Origin: Bifidobacterium simiarum
GTDB lineage: Bacteria; Actinomycetota; Actinomycetes; Actinomycetales; Bifidobacteriaceae
Direction: 5' to 3'
DNA: 64,000 bases
Assembly (NCBI RefSeq): GCF_002802905.1
Contig: NZ_PEBK01000004.1
Coordinates: 228,388-292,387 of the forward strand
A model generated the notes under the pieces. That model did not search any database, was not told the origin of the DNA, and was given only the letters and a program-made list of their open reading frames with translations. Of this stretch, positions 25,482-33,530 are shown piece after piece. Numbering within the stretch: the first letter of the stretch is position 1; each line of letters begins with the position of its first letter. A program made the translations under genes and the position numbers.

Positions 25482-26588
25482 TCAGTAGGCGCCGCGCACG
25501 TACGACGGCGGGTAGCCGGCCTCCTGCGCGTTCAGTCCCAGCTTGTAGGCGGCGCGCAGCGGCCAGTACGGGTTGCGCAGGGCGGCCCGGCCGATCTCCA
25601 CGGCATCGGCCTCGCCCTTGCGCACGATCTTGTTGGCCTGCTTGGCCTTGGTGATCAGGCCGACCGCGATGGTGCGCACGCCGGCGCGCTTGCGGATCTC
25701 GGACGAGAACGGCACCTGATAGCTCGGTTCCACGGGAATCGTGACGGCGGGCACGATGCCTCCGGTGGAGACATCGACCAGATCGACGCCGTGATCACGC
25801 AGCACGCGGGCGGTTTCGACGCTCTGATCGAGATCCCAGCCGCCGGCCGCCCAATCGGTGGCGGAGATGCGCACCAGTACGGGCAGCTCGTCGGGCCAGA
25901 CGCTGCGCACCGCGTCGACCACTTCGACCAGCAGACGCATACGGCCGGTGAGATCGCCGCCGTACTCGTCGGTACGTTCGTTGGTGAGCGGATCGAGGAA
26001 TTCGCTGAGCAGGTAGCCGTGCGCGGCGTGGATCTCCACGACCTGGAATCCGGCGCGCAGCGCACGCTCGGCGGCGGCGCGGAACTGGTCGACGATGCCG
26101 TGGATCTCATCCACGCTCAGTTCGCGCGGAGTGGCGAGATCACCGAAGGCGATGGGGGAGGGGGCCACGGTCTGCCATCCGCCGGCCTCGGCGGGCACAG
26201 TCTGGCCCTCATAGCCGACGATGTGCGATCCGGTGGAACCCTTACGGCCGGAATGGTTGAGCTGGATGCCCGCCGCGGCACCCGCCGCGCGGATGTCGCT
26301 GACGATCCAACGCCATGCCTCGACCTGATCGTCGTTCCACAGTCCGACGTCATTGGGCGAGATGCGTCCCTCCGGGCTGACGGCGGTGGCCTCGGCGATC
26401 ACCAGACCGAATCCGCCCAGCGCGCGGGACACATAGTGCTGGTAGTGGAACGGCGTGGGCTTGCCGTCCTGCGCCGGCACCGCGTACATGTCCATCGGCG
26501 GCAGCCAGATGCGGTTGCGGATCTCCAGATTGCGAAGGGTGATCGGATCGAACAGACCGACCTTGGTTTTCTCGACGTTCTTTGCCAT
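25482..26588 (-). CDS. Old-yellow-enzyme-family NADH:flavin oxidoreductase
   Basis: A 368-residue TIM-barrel FMN protein of the YqjM/NemA kind. LFDPITLRNLEIRNRIWLPPMDMYAV and GIQLNHSGRKGSTGSH hold FMN and substrate residues, with FQVVEIHAAHGYLLSEFLDPLTNERTDEYGGDLTGRMRLL the family signature. SEIRKRAGVRTIAVGLITKAKQANKIVRKGEADAVEIGRAALRNPYWPLRAA binds the FMN phosphate. It reduces activated C=C bonds of unsaturated carbonyls. The start at 26588 follows AAGGAGG at good spacing. It converges with pyrD with only 13 bases between stops. Confidence 0.92.
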   Translation of the reverse strand: MAKNVEKTKVGLFDPITLRNLEIRNRIWLPPMDMYAVPAQDGKPTPFHYQHYVSRALGGFGLVIAEATAVSPEGRISPNDVGLWNDDQVEAWRWIVSDIRAAGAAAGIQLNHSGRKGSTGSHIVGYEGQTVPAEAGGWQTVAPSPIAFGDLATPRELSVDEIHGIVDQFRAAAERALRAGFQVVEIHAAHGYLLSEFLDPLTNERTDEYGGDLTGRMRLLVEVVDAVRSVWPDELPVLVRISATDWAAGGWDLDQSVETARVLRDHGVDLVDVSTGGIVPAVTIPVEPSYQVPFSSEIRKRAGVRTIAVGLITKAKQANKIVRKGEADAVEIGRAALRNPYWPLRAAYKLGLNAQEAGYPPSYVRGAY

Positions 26589-26626
26589 TGGCCCTCCTTA
26601 GGCGTTCTCATTCGCGGGTGGATATG

Positions 26627-26665
26627 AGAACAGGCGTAGGGTTGTTCATCCCCTACGCCTGTTCT
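26627..26665 (-). terminator. Strong hairpin between the PBP and OYE genes
   Basis: AGAACAGGCGTAGGG (26627-26641) pairs with its inverse at 26650-26665. It lies 60 bases past the PBP stop and upstream of the OYE gene on the same strand, so it probably separates the two. No T-tract follows. Confidence 0.7.
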
Positions 26666-26722
26666 ATCACAAGCCGTCGGCCCGTCGGCCCGGTCGATGC
26701 CCTGCGACCGGGCCTCGGTGCC

Positions 26723-28990
26723 TTACCGCTGCTTGTTGGTGGTGCCCGACGTGGCCCCGGAGCTCGTGCCGGTCGTCTGCTTCTGCGTGGTCCCCGTGCT
26801 GCCTGACGTGCTGCCGGAGGTCGAACCGGAAGTGGTTCCGGAGGTCGAGCCGGACGAGGTGCTGCCCGAGGTGTCGGTGGTCGCCGCGGCGCCGGAGTTC
26901 AGCGTGGAGGCGGGGTTGCCGTAGTTGTTGTCGGCCGGGATCTTCGCCGAGGAGAGGTAGTTCTCCATGAACTCCTTCCACGTCGGCAGTGCGATGTCGG
27001 CGCCGTACCAGGTGCTGCGGTACACGCCGTTGATGGTGCCCTGCAGCGGGGTGCCGGAGCTTTCGGCGTTGGTGATGATCACGAAGGCGGCCACCTGCGG
27101 CACGAAGCCCGACGTGGCCAGTGCGTTCTGTTCCGACGTACCGGTCTTGGCGAAGGTCTTGCGGCCGCCGCTGAGCTGCGCGTCCTTGGCGATACCCTGC
27201 GTGACGTTGAGGTTCATCGCGTAGGCGGTGGTCTGCGCCACCTCCTTGGAGATCGCCTGATGGCAGTTGGCGCTCGGCACCTTGTATTCCTTGCCGCTGC
27301 TGCTGGTCACCTTGGTCAGGGCGATCGGCGTGCATTCCACGCCGTTGCCGGCGATCGTGGCGTACACGTTCGCCATGGTCAGCGGGGAGGACTGCTCAGT
27401 ACCGATCACCATGGACGGGTTCCAGATCGTGCGCTTGGTGATGTCGTTGCCGTTCGCGTTGTGGTAGCCGAGGGCCTTGGCGGTTTCGGCGATCTTCTGC
27501 AGGCCGATCTGCTGGGCCATGGCGCCCTGCGTGGTGTTGTGGGACTGGTTGAGACCCTGCAGCGGGGTTTCGGGGCTCACGGTGCCGCCGCCCGAGTTCT
27601 GCACCTCCCAGACGTTGGAGTATCCGCCGGCGCCGGGGATGGAGGAGTAGGAGTAGGCGGTCGAGGTGACCAGCGGCTCGTTGAGCGAACGGCCGGTGCT
27701 CAGCCATGCGGCCATGTTGATCGGCTTCCACGTAGAGCCGACCTGGAAGCCGTCGCCGCCGCCGTCCTTGCGGTCGACCGCGTAGTTCATCGACGTGCGC
27801 GTCGTGCCCGGGGCGCCGTTGACGTCGTAGGTGCGGTTCTGGGCCAGGGCCAGCACTTCGCCGGTGCCGGGCTTGATCGCCGCGAGGATGTTCTCATAGC
27901 CGCTGGGATCGTTCTCGGGCAGGTTGTTGCGCACGGCGTTCCATGCGGAGTTCTGCGCGTTCACGTCCAGCGTGGTGTAGATGTTGAGGCCGCCCTCCTT
28001 GAGGAGCTTCTTGCGGTCGTCGAGCGTCTTGCCGAATTCGGTGGAGCTTTCGATCTGGTGCAGTGCGTAGTCGCAGAAGTATGCGGCGTTGCCGGCCGCC
28101 TGGCAGCCCACGGCCACGTCCTTGACCTTCAGGGTCTGGGCCAGCGGGATCTTCTTGGCCGCGTCGGTCTGCTTCTTCGGTACGAAGCCCCACTCGCTCA
28201 TCAGGTCGAGCGTGATGTTGCGCTGCTTCTCGGCCTCCTTCGGGTTCACCGTCGGATCGTACATGGCCGGGTTCTTGGTGATGGCGGCGATCGTGGCCGA
28301 CTCCACGAGGTTGAGGTCCTTGGCGCTCTTGGAGAAGTAGTGCTGTGCGGCGGTCTCCACGCCGTACACGCTCTTGCCGAACTGCGCGATGTTGAGGTAG
28401 CCCTGCAGGATCTCGGCCTTGCTGTACTTCTTCTCCAGCTCCACGGAGATCAGCATCTCGCGCAGCTTACGGGCGATAGTCTCCTCCTGCGCGTGATAGG
28501 CGCCGATCGGGTCGTCGCTTTCCAGCGCCTGATCGATGAGCATGTTCTTCACATACTGCTGGGTGAGGGTGGAACCGCCCTGGGTGTCGCCCTTCTTGAC
28601 GTAGGTCTGCACGAAGGCTCGTGCGATGCCCTGCGGATCGATGCCGGTGTGGTCCCAGAACCGGTGATCCTCTCGCGCCACCACGGCCTTCTGCATCATG
28701 TCGCTGATGTTCTTCAGCGGGACGATGATGCGGTTCTGCTCGTAGAAGGTGGCGAGCACGGTCTTGCCGTCACGGGCGTACATGCGGGACTGCTGCGGCA
28801 GGTCCGCCAGATCGAAGTTGACGTCTTCGGCCTTGAGCTGTTCGGTCAGGCTGTTGGCCACGGTGTTGGCGCCGAACACTGCGGGCAGCAGGAATCCGGA
28901 GGCCACCGCACCGCCTGCGAGACAGAAGATAATGTAGGCGAGAATCAGCGTGAAGACACGACGTGCGGTCTTGGGTTTCTTTTCGGGCAT
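26723..28990 (-). CDS. Class A penicillin-binding protein (bifunctional transglycosylase/transpeptidase)
   Basis: A 755-residue membrane-anchored peptidoglycan synthase. One TM segment (VFTLILAYIIFCLAGGAVASGFLLPAVF) is followed by a GT51 domain with AREDHRFWDHTGIDPQGIARAF and GGSTLTQQYVKN. The transpeptidase domain carries the nucleophile in GSTWKP, the second motif near SHN, and KTGTSEQN. The tail from about residue 705 is an extended Ser/Thr/Gly repeat (SGSTSGTTSGSTSGSTSGSTG). I prefer ATG 28990 because TAGAAT ends 7 bases before it; ATG 28999 is also possible. Neither has a Shine-Dalgarno sequence. Confidence 0.93.
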   Translation of the reverse strand: MPEKKPKTARRVFTLILAYIIFCLAGGAVASGFLLPAVFGANTVANSLTEQLKAEDVNFDLADLPQQSRMYARDGKTVLATFYEQNRIIVPLKNISDMMQKAVVAREDHRFWDHTGIDPQGIARAFVQTYVKKGDTQGGSTLTQQYVKNMLIDQALESDDPIGAYHAQEETIARKLREMLISVELEKKYSKAEILQGYLNIAQFGKSVYGVETAAQHYFSKSAKDLNLVESATIAAITKNPAMYDPTVNPKEAEKQRNITLDLMSEWGFVPKKQTDAAKKIPLAQTLKVKDVAVGCQAAGNAAYFCDYALHQIESSTEFGKTLDDRKKLLKEGGLNIYTTLDVNAQNSAWNAVRNNLPENDPSGYENILAAIKPGTGEVLALAQNRTYDVNGAPGTTRTSMNYAVDRKDGGGDGFQVGSTWKPINMAAWLSTGRSLNEPLVTSTAYSYSSIPGAGGYSNVWEVQNSGGGTVSPETPLQGLNQSHNTTQGAMAQQIGLQKIAETAKALGYHNANGNDITKRTIWNPSMVIGTEQSSPLTMANVYATIAGNGVECTPIALTKVTSSSGKEYKVPSANCHQAISKEVAQTTAYAMNLNVTQGIAKDAQLSGGRKTFAKTGTSEQNALATSGFVPQVAAFVIITNAESSGTPLQGTINGVYRSTWYGADIALPTWKEFMENYLSSAKIPADNNYGNPASTLNSGAAATTDTSGSTSSGSTSGTTSGSTSGSTSGSTGTTQKQTTGTSSGATSGTTNKQR

Positions 28991-29112
28991 GCTGACCATT
29001 CTAAAATGGCGGCTCTACCTTTACCGCGTTCCCGTGATCTTCTCCGGCAATCTCCACATCAGCGACGGATGAGGCGGTTGTGGGCTTCCCCCTCTGGCTC
29101 GGGTCTTTTTTG

Positions 29113-29159
29113 CCTTCCCCTTTGAGGGGAAGGTGGCCGACGAAGTCGGTCGGATGAGG
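29113..29159 (+). repeat. Two-hairpin dispersed repeat
   Basis: CCTTCCCCTTTGAGGGGAAGG, then TGGCCGACGAAGTCGGTCGG and ATGAGG. It is followed at once by a copy of the CTCCCGCC subfamily. Confidence 0.85.
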
Positions 29160-29163
29160 TGCC

Positions 29164-29213
29164 CGACCACCCTCAGTCAGCCTGTGGCTGACAGCTCCCG
29201 CCGGCGGGAGCGG
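29164..29213 (-). repeat. Dispersed repeat, CTCCCGCCGGCGGGAG subfamily
   Basis: CGACCACCCTCAGTCAGC, a loop, GCTGACAGCTCCCGCC and GGCGGGAGCG. Same two-hairpin order as the CCTTCCCC family but with different stem sequences. Copies recur at 45666 and 45834. Confidence 0.8.
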
Positions 29214-29220
29214 AAAAGGA

Positions 29221-29937
29221 CTACTGGTGTGCCCTGCGGATCAGCTTTCCGGGCTGGTAGATGATGATGGTGCGGCCCTTGCGGCTGATCCACCCGCGCT
29301 GCGTGAACTCCATCAGCGCCTTGTTCACGGTTTCGCGCGAGGCGCCCACCAGCTGGGCCATCTCCTCCTGGGTGAGGTCGTGGGGTACCACGAGACCGTC
29401 CTCGCTGGGCTCGCCGAACCGCTGCGCGAGGTCGATGAGGGTCTTGGCGAGTCGTCCGGGCACGTCCATGAACACGAGGTCGCCGATGCGCTCGTTGTTG
29501 AGTCGGGCGCGGTTGGCCATGACCTGCAGCATGTCGATGGCGACCCGGGGGTGCTCGTCCAGCCAGTCGAACATGGCGCTGCGCTCCATCGAGGAGACGG
29601 TGGTGCCGTTGGTCATGACGATGGCCGACGCGGTTCGCGGGCCTCCCGTGGGATCGAACACCGGGATCTCGCCGAGCAGTTCGCCGCGGCCGGTGATGGA
29701 CAGCAGATGGATGCGATGGTCCGAGGATTCGCGGGTGAGCTTGACCCGGCCGTTTTCGACCAGATAGATGCGGTGGTCGGTGTCGCCTTCGCGGAAGATC
29801 GTGTCTCCCTTGGCGTAGTACCTGCGCTGTAGATGGGGCAGCAGCTGATCGGCTTCTTCGGGGCGCACCTGCTTGAACAACGCGGTGTGCAGGAGAGCGT
29901 TCCGCTGATCCTCCATCGTGTTGGACTCACGGATCAC
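29221..29937 (-). CDS. Crp/Fnr-family transcription regulator
   Basis: A 238-residue regulator. The N-terminal cyclic-nucleotide-binding-like domain has YYAKGDTIFREGDTDHRIYLVENGRVKL and GELLGEIPVFDPTGGPRTASAI, the latter matching the cAMP-binding (G)E(L/I)...R.A segment. The C-terminal HTH is LTQEEMAQLVGASRETVNKALMEFTQRGWI. It resembles actinobacterial GlxR/Crp. I take GTG 29937, which follows GGAGGTGAG; ATG 29916 is another option. The palindrome in the divergent region suggests self-control or control of the mannosyltransferase. Confidence 0.88.
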   Translation of the reverse strand: MIRESNTMEDQRNALLHTALFKQVRPEEADQLLPHLQRRYYAKGDTIFREGDTDHRIYLVENGRVKLTRESSDHRIHLLSITGRGELLGEIPVFDPTGGPRTASAIVMTNGTTVSSMERSAMFDWLDEHPRVAIDMLQVMANRARLNNERIGDLVFMDVPGRLAKTLIDLAQRFGEPSEDGLVVPHDLTQEEMAQLVGASRETVNKALMEFTQRGWISRKGRTIIIYQPGKLIRRAHQ

Positions 29938-30031
29938 GAGGGTCCTCACCTCCATACGTCGTCGTCTTTGGGTTTTGTTGACCCTTGGCGTCAATAGTCT
30001 AGCGCGCCGTTGAGCCAAGATGAACAATCGG

Positions 30032-30066
30032 TGACAAAAGATGTCAATTTGTGAATCAAATATAGT
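30032..30066. promoter_or_regulatory. Palindrome and -10 between crp-like gene and mannosyltransferase gene
   Basis: TGACAAAAGATGTCA (30032-30046) is a perfect dyad around a five-base centre. TTTGTGAATCAAA (30048-30060) is a second dyad, and TATAGT (30061-30066) is a likely -10 for the plus-strand gene. A Crp-family binding site is plausible. Confidence 0.5.
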
Positions 30067-30092
30067 GGAGTTGATCAGGAAAGGGGATCGGG

Positions 30093-30896
30093 ATGGCGAA
30101 GGCGAGCGGACCGCGGACGTTGGTGGTGATGCCGACCTACAACGAACGGGAGAATCTGCCGATCACCGTGGGCGGGGTGTTCGCGCATTGCCCGCAGGTG
30201 CATGTGCTGGTGGTGGATGACGGATCCCCGGACGGCACCGGCGAACTGGCCGAACGGATGGCGGGGGAGCCGATCGGCCATGATGCGCAGGGCGAGCCGA
30301 GACTGTTCGTGCTGCACCGAACGGAGAAGAACGGTCTCGGCCCGGCGTATCTGGCCGGGTTCCGGTGGGCTTTGGATCGCGGATACGAGGTGATCTGCGA
30401 AATGGATATGGACGGTTCGCACCGGCCGCAGGATCTGCCCCGATTGCTGGCTGCGGTCGGTGCGGGCAGTGGCCCGGCCGGTATGGGCGGCGCCGATCTG
30501 GTGATCGGGTCGCGGCGGGTGCCGGGCGGTCGCATGGTGGACTGGCCGTGGTACCGCGATCTGATCTCCCGCGGCGGATCGTGGTATGCGCGGACCATGC
30601 TCGGCGTCGACGTGCACGACATGACCGCCGGGTTCCGCGCCTACCGGGCCGAGACGCTGCGCCGGATGGATTTTGGGGCGATTGAGTCGGGCGGCTACGT
30701 GTTCCAGATTGACATGACCCGCCGAGTGGCCGCGATGGGCGGGACGATCCGCGAGGTGCCGATCGTGTTCGAACAGCGTGCCCTCGGCACGTCGAAGATG
30801 AGCGGGTCGATCGTGATCGAGGCGATGGCCCGCGTGACCTGGTGGGGGATCGGTCGGCTGGCCGGACGATTGAGGGGGTCCGGCGGAAGTCGGTGA
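30093..30896 (+). CDS. Polyprenol-phosphate mannosyltransferase-like GT2 enzyme (Dpm1/Ppm1)
   Basis: A 267-residue GT2 glycosyltransferase. RTLVVMPTYNERENLPITV, VLVVDDGSPDGTGELA, LGPAYLAGFRWAL and EMDMDGSHRPQDLPRLL are the Dpm1 motifs, and GSRRVPGGRMVDWPWYRDLISRGGSWYARTMLGVDVHDMTAGFRAYR is the family block. It transfers mannose from GDP-mannose (or a related sugar) to a polyprenol phosphate for use in lipoglycans or protein mannosylation. No C-terminal membrane segment, unlike some relatives. ATG 30093 follows AAAGGGGA. Confidence 0.88.
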   Translation: MAKASGPRTLVVMPTYNERENLPITVGGVFAHCPQVHVLVVDDGSPDGTGELAERMAGEPIGHDAQGEPRLFVLHRTEKNGLGPAYLAGFRWALDRGYEVICEMDMDGSHRPQDLPRLLAAVGAGSGPAGMGGADLVIGSRRVPGGRMVDWPWYRDLISRGGSWYARTMLGVDVHDMTAGFRAYRAETLRRMDFGAIESGGYVFQIDMTRRVAAMGGTIREVPIVFEQRALGTSKMSGSIVIEAMARVTWWGIGRLAGRLRGSGGSR

Positions 30897-31016
30897 GGGT
30901 TGCCGGGTGCCGGTCGGTGATCGCGGCCGGCTTCGGCGTTTCGCAACGGCCGCTATGGCTGGGCGCCGATGTGAGCGTTTCGCGTTCTCCCGATCGTGAA
31001 GCATGTGCGATTGGTT

Positions 31017-31046
31017 TTGCTTTTATGAGTAATTGTGTGCGATAAT
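31017..31046 (+). promoter_or_regulatory. Promoter of the deoR-galT operon, leaderless
   Basis: TTGCTT (31017-31022), an 18-base spacer with TGTGC just before, and GATAAT (31041-31046). Seven bases after the hexamer is the A of the start ATG at 31053, so transcription would start at the codon. Confidence 0.65.
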
Positions 31047-31052
31047 GTTCAT

Positions 31053-31868
31053 ATGATTTCCTCACAACGACAGCATGTGATCCTCAGCAGGCTTCGCACG
31101 CGAGGGGCGGTGCGGATCACCGCACTGAGCAAGGAGCTCGGCGTCTCATCAATGACGATCCGCCGAGACATCGCCGACCTCGCGGACAAAGGTCTGCTCA
31201 AGCGCGTTCACGGCGGCGCGGTCACCACCAGCACACTTCTCGCCGAACCACTGTTCTCCGTCAAATCCCAGATGGACGTCGGTCTCAAGGATGCGATCGC
31301 CCGACGGGCCATCGACTACGTCTCCCCGGGCGACGTGATCGCCATCGGCGGCGGCACCACCGCCTACATCTTCGCCCAGCACCTGCTGGAAAGCGAAAAC
31401 TCCTCCGGAGTCACGATCCTGACCAACTCGATCCCCGTGGCCGAACTCGTGCAGGCCATGGAAAACAAGGACGCCGAAGTCATCGTCACCGGCGGCGTGC
31501 TGAGCCGATCCAACTCGCTGGTCGGGCCGATCGCCGACAAGGTGATCTCCTCGCTGCGCGTCAACACCCTGTTCCTCGGCACGCATTCGGTATCGATGCC
31601 CCGCGGCTTCCTCACCCCGAACTCGCTGGAATCCGCCACCGACGCCGCTCTGATCAACATCGCCGACCGCAGGATCGTGCTCGCCGACCACACCAAGTGG
31701 GACAACACCTCGCTGAGCATGTTCGCCAGCTTCGACGACATCGACGTGCTGATCACCGACGACGGGCTCAGCCGCGAATACGCCAATCAGGCCAAGGATT
31801 TGGTGAAAGAACTCGTCCTGTCCTCTCAGGGCGACACCGACAAGGAAAGAGAACTGAACTATGACTGA
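31053..31868 (+). CDS. DeoR-family regulator of galactose genes
   Basis: A 271-residue DeoR/GlpR-type repressor. SQRQHVILSRLRTRGAVRITALSKELGVSSMTIRRDIADLADKGLLKRVHGGAV is the HTH and wing; DVIAIGGGTTAYIFAQHLL opens the sugar-phosphate-sensing DeoRC domain. It overlaps galT by 8 bases. Sensing of a galactose-pathway phosphate is inferred from context. There is no Shine-Dalgarno sequence; GATAAT ends 6 bases before ATG 31053. Confidence 0.9.
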   Translation: MISSQRQHVILSRLRTRGAVRITALSKELGVSSMTIRRDIADLADKGLLKRVHGGAVTTSTLLAEPLFSVKSQMDVGLKDAIARRAIDYVSPGDVIAIGGGTTAYIFAQHLLESENSSGVTILTNSIPVAELVQAMENKDAEVIVTGGVLSRSNSLVGPIADKVISSLRVNTLFLGTHSVSMPRGFLTPNSLESATDAALINIADRRIVLADHTKWDNTSLSMFASFDDIDVLITDDGLSREYANQAKDLVKELVLSSQGDTDKERELNYD

Positions 31869-33108
31869 TTTCGCTCAGTACGTTCCGGGAGACTATGCGA
31901 AGGAGCGCATCCGGATCACCCCGACCACGCTGGCCGACGGACGCGACTTCTTCTATCTGGACGACGACCCCGAATACGTTTCCGGCGCCAAGACCCGCGA
32001 GCTCAAGGATCCGCGCCCGCTGGCCTACCGATTCGCCAACCAGCTGAACGCCGCCGGCGAGGAAGTGCCGTACGCGGCCCCCGAAATGCGCCGCGACCCG
32101 CTGACCGGCGACTGGATCCCGATGGCCACGGCCCGCATGAACCGACCGATTACCGCCGGCCCCGGCGCCACCGCCAAAGGCAATCCGCTGGCCGCTCGCA
32201 AGCCCGGCGACCCGTACCAGGACGGCGAGGTGCCGGACACCGACTACAACGTCGTGATCTTCGAAAACCGCTTCCCCTCCATGGTGCGCGTGCCGGGCCG
32301 CTCCGAAGACGTCACCTACGTGGACGGCAACCCGCTGTGGGAGAAGAAGATGGCCGCCGGACGCTGCGAAGTGATCTGCTTCGACCCGAACGAGCACGGG
32401 CTGCCCGCCGACCTGCCGGTCTCCCGACTGCGCACGGTCGTGGAGGCATGGGCCTTCCGCACCGCCGAGATCTCCGCCATGGACGGCATCGAGCAGATCT
32501 TCCCGTTCGAGAACCACGGCGCCGAGATCGGCGTCTCGCTGGCCCATCCGCACGGTCAGGTGTACTGCTACCCGTTCATCGCCCCGAAGATGGAACAGGA
32601 GCTCAAGCACACCGAGGCCTACCATGAGAAGACCGGCGGCAACCTGCTCAAGGACATCATGAACGCCGAGATCGAAGCCGGCGAACGCGTGGTGATGCGC
32701 AACCACAGCTGGGTCGCCTACGTGCCCGCCGCCGCCCGCTGGCCCCTCGAGGTGCATGTGGCGCCGGTGCACGACGTGCTCACCATCGACCAGCTCAACG
32801 ATCAGGAACGCTGGGATCTGGCGCAGATGTACTCCACGCTCCTGAAGCGCGGCAACGCCTTCTTCGACAAGGGCGACGGCAAGGGCATGGACCTGCCGTA
32901 CATCGCCGCGTGGCACCAGGCCCCGATCCACGATCCCCGCCGCGAGAACTACCGTCTGAACCTGCAGTTCTTCTCGTTCCGTCGCGCCGCCAACAAGATC
33001 AAGTACCTCGCCGGCTCCGAATCGGGCATGGCCGCATGGATCTCCGACACCACGCCGGAGCTCATCGCCAAGCGGTTCCACGAACTTGGAGGGGTGGATA
33101 TCGACTAG
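31861..33108 (+). CDS. galT: Galactose-1-phosphate uridylyltransferase
   Basis: A 415-residue GalT. FENHGAEIGVSLAHPHGQVYCYPF has the active-site His-x-His (HPH) of the HIT superfamily, with VVIFENRFPSMV and WPLEVHVAPVHDVLTIDQL as family blocks. It exchanges UMP between UDP-glucose and galactose-1-phosphate in the Leloir pathway. The start overlaps the regulator, preceded by GGAAAGAG. A strong 21-bp stem terminator follows. It is the second gene of the deoR-galT unit; galK has its own promoter. Confidence 0.95.
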   Translation: MTDFAQYVPGDYAKERIRITPTTLADGRDFFYLDDDPEYVSGAKTRELKDPRPLAYRFANQLNAAGEEVPYAAPEMRRDPLTGDWIPMATARMNRPITAGPGATAKGNPLAARKPGDPYQDGEVPDTDYNVVIFENRFPSMVRVPGRSEDVTYVDGNPLWEKKMAAGRCEVICFDPNEHGLPADLPVSRLRTVVEAWAFRTAEISAMDGIEQIFPFENHGAEIGVSLAHPHGQVYCYPFIAPKMEQELKHTEAYHEKTGGNLLKDIMNAEIEAGERVVMRNHSWVAYVPAAARWPLEVHVAPVHDVLTIDQLNDQERWDLAQMYSTLLKRGNAFFDKGDGKGMDLPYIAAWHQAPIHDPRRENYRLNLQFFSFRRAANKIKYLAGSESGMAAWISDTTPELIAKRFHELGGVDID

Positions 33109-33138
33109 CGCGTTCGTGCGTTCGCGCGTGTGGGCGTC

Positions 33139-33222
33139 GGCCGGCATGGTGTTCTCGACACGCTCCGGGCCGCTCAGGCCGAGTCCTTACGGTCGAGAAC
33201 ACCATGCCGGCCTCCGCTTTTT
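33139..33222 (+). terminator. Long-stem terminator after galT
   Basis: The 21-base arm at 33139-33159 is perfectly complementary to 33192-33212. CGCTTTTT follows. The loop is 32 bases with a smaller GC-rich hairpin inside. Confidence 0.85.
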
Positions 33223-33380
33223 GGCGCGAATCTGAGGGACGCACGACACTTGCTCACGTGGGCCGCCTGCCTCACGTGGGCCGCCTTGCGTAATCGTTGT
33301 AATTTCAACGATCGTGGGTGTGTCTCACATGGGCCGGGCGGCCCGCGTGAGTGCGGTGGGGTGCACATACGCGCCGGGGA

Positions 33381-33410
33381 TTGTATCGGCGCTGTAGTTG
33401 TGACTATACT
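33381..33410 (+). promoter_or_regulatory. Candidate galK promoter
   Basis: TTGTAT (33381-33386), 18 bases, TATACT (33405-33410). The surrounding sequence turns AT-rich against the GC-rich background. Confidence 0.6.
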
Positions 33411-33423
33411 GATCAATAAACGA

Positions 33424-33455
33424 ACAAAAATTAACATACTTAAACATGATTTGTT
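33424..33455 (+). promoter_or_regulatory. AT-rich dyad downstream of the galK promoter
   Basis: AACAAA (33424-33429) and TTTGTT (33450-33455) flank TTAACATACTTAAACATG. It lies just after the -10, as expected for an operator, possibly for the DeoR regulator. Confidence 0.4.
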
Positions 33456-33530
33456 TGGGATCGGTGCGATGTCTTGTCGATGACCCGCATATGTTTGGGT
33501 ATGGGTGCCATGCTGCGAGGAAGGAGAATC

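Noticed and set aside
27260..29125. A 621-residue plus-strand frame opposite the penicillin-binding protein
   Set aside because: Composition-driven shadow; the minus strand has intact GT51 and transpeptidase motifs.
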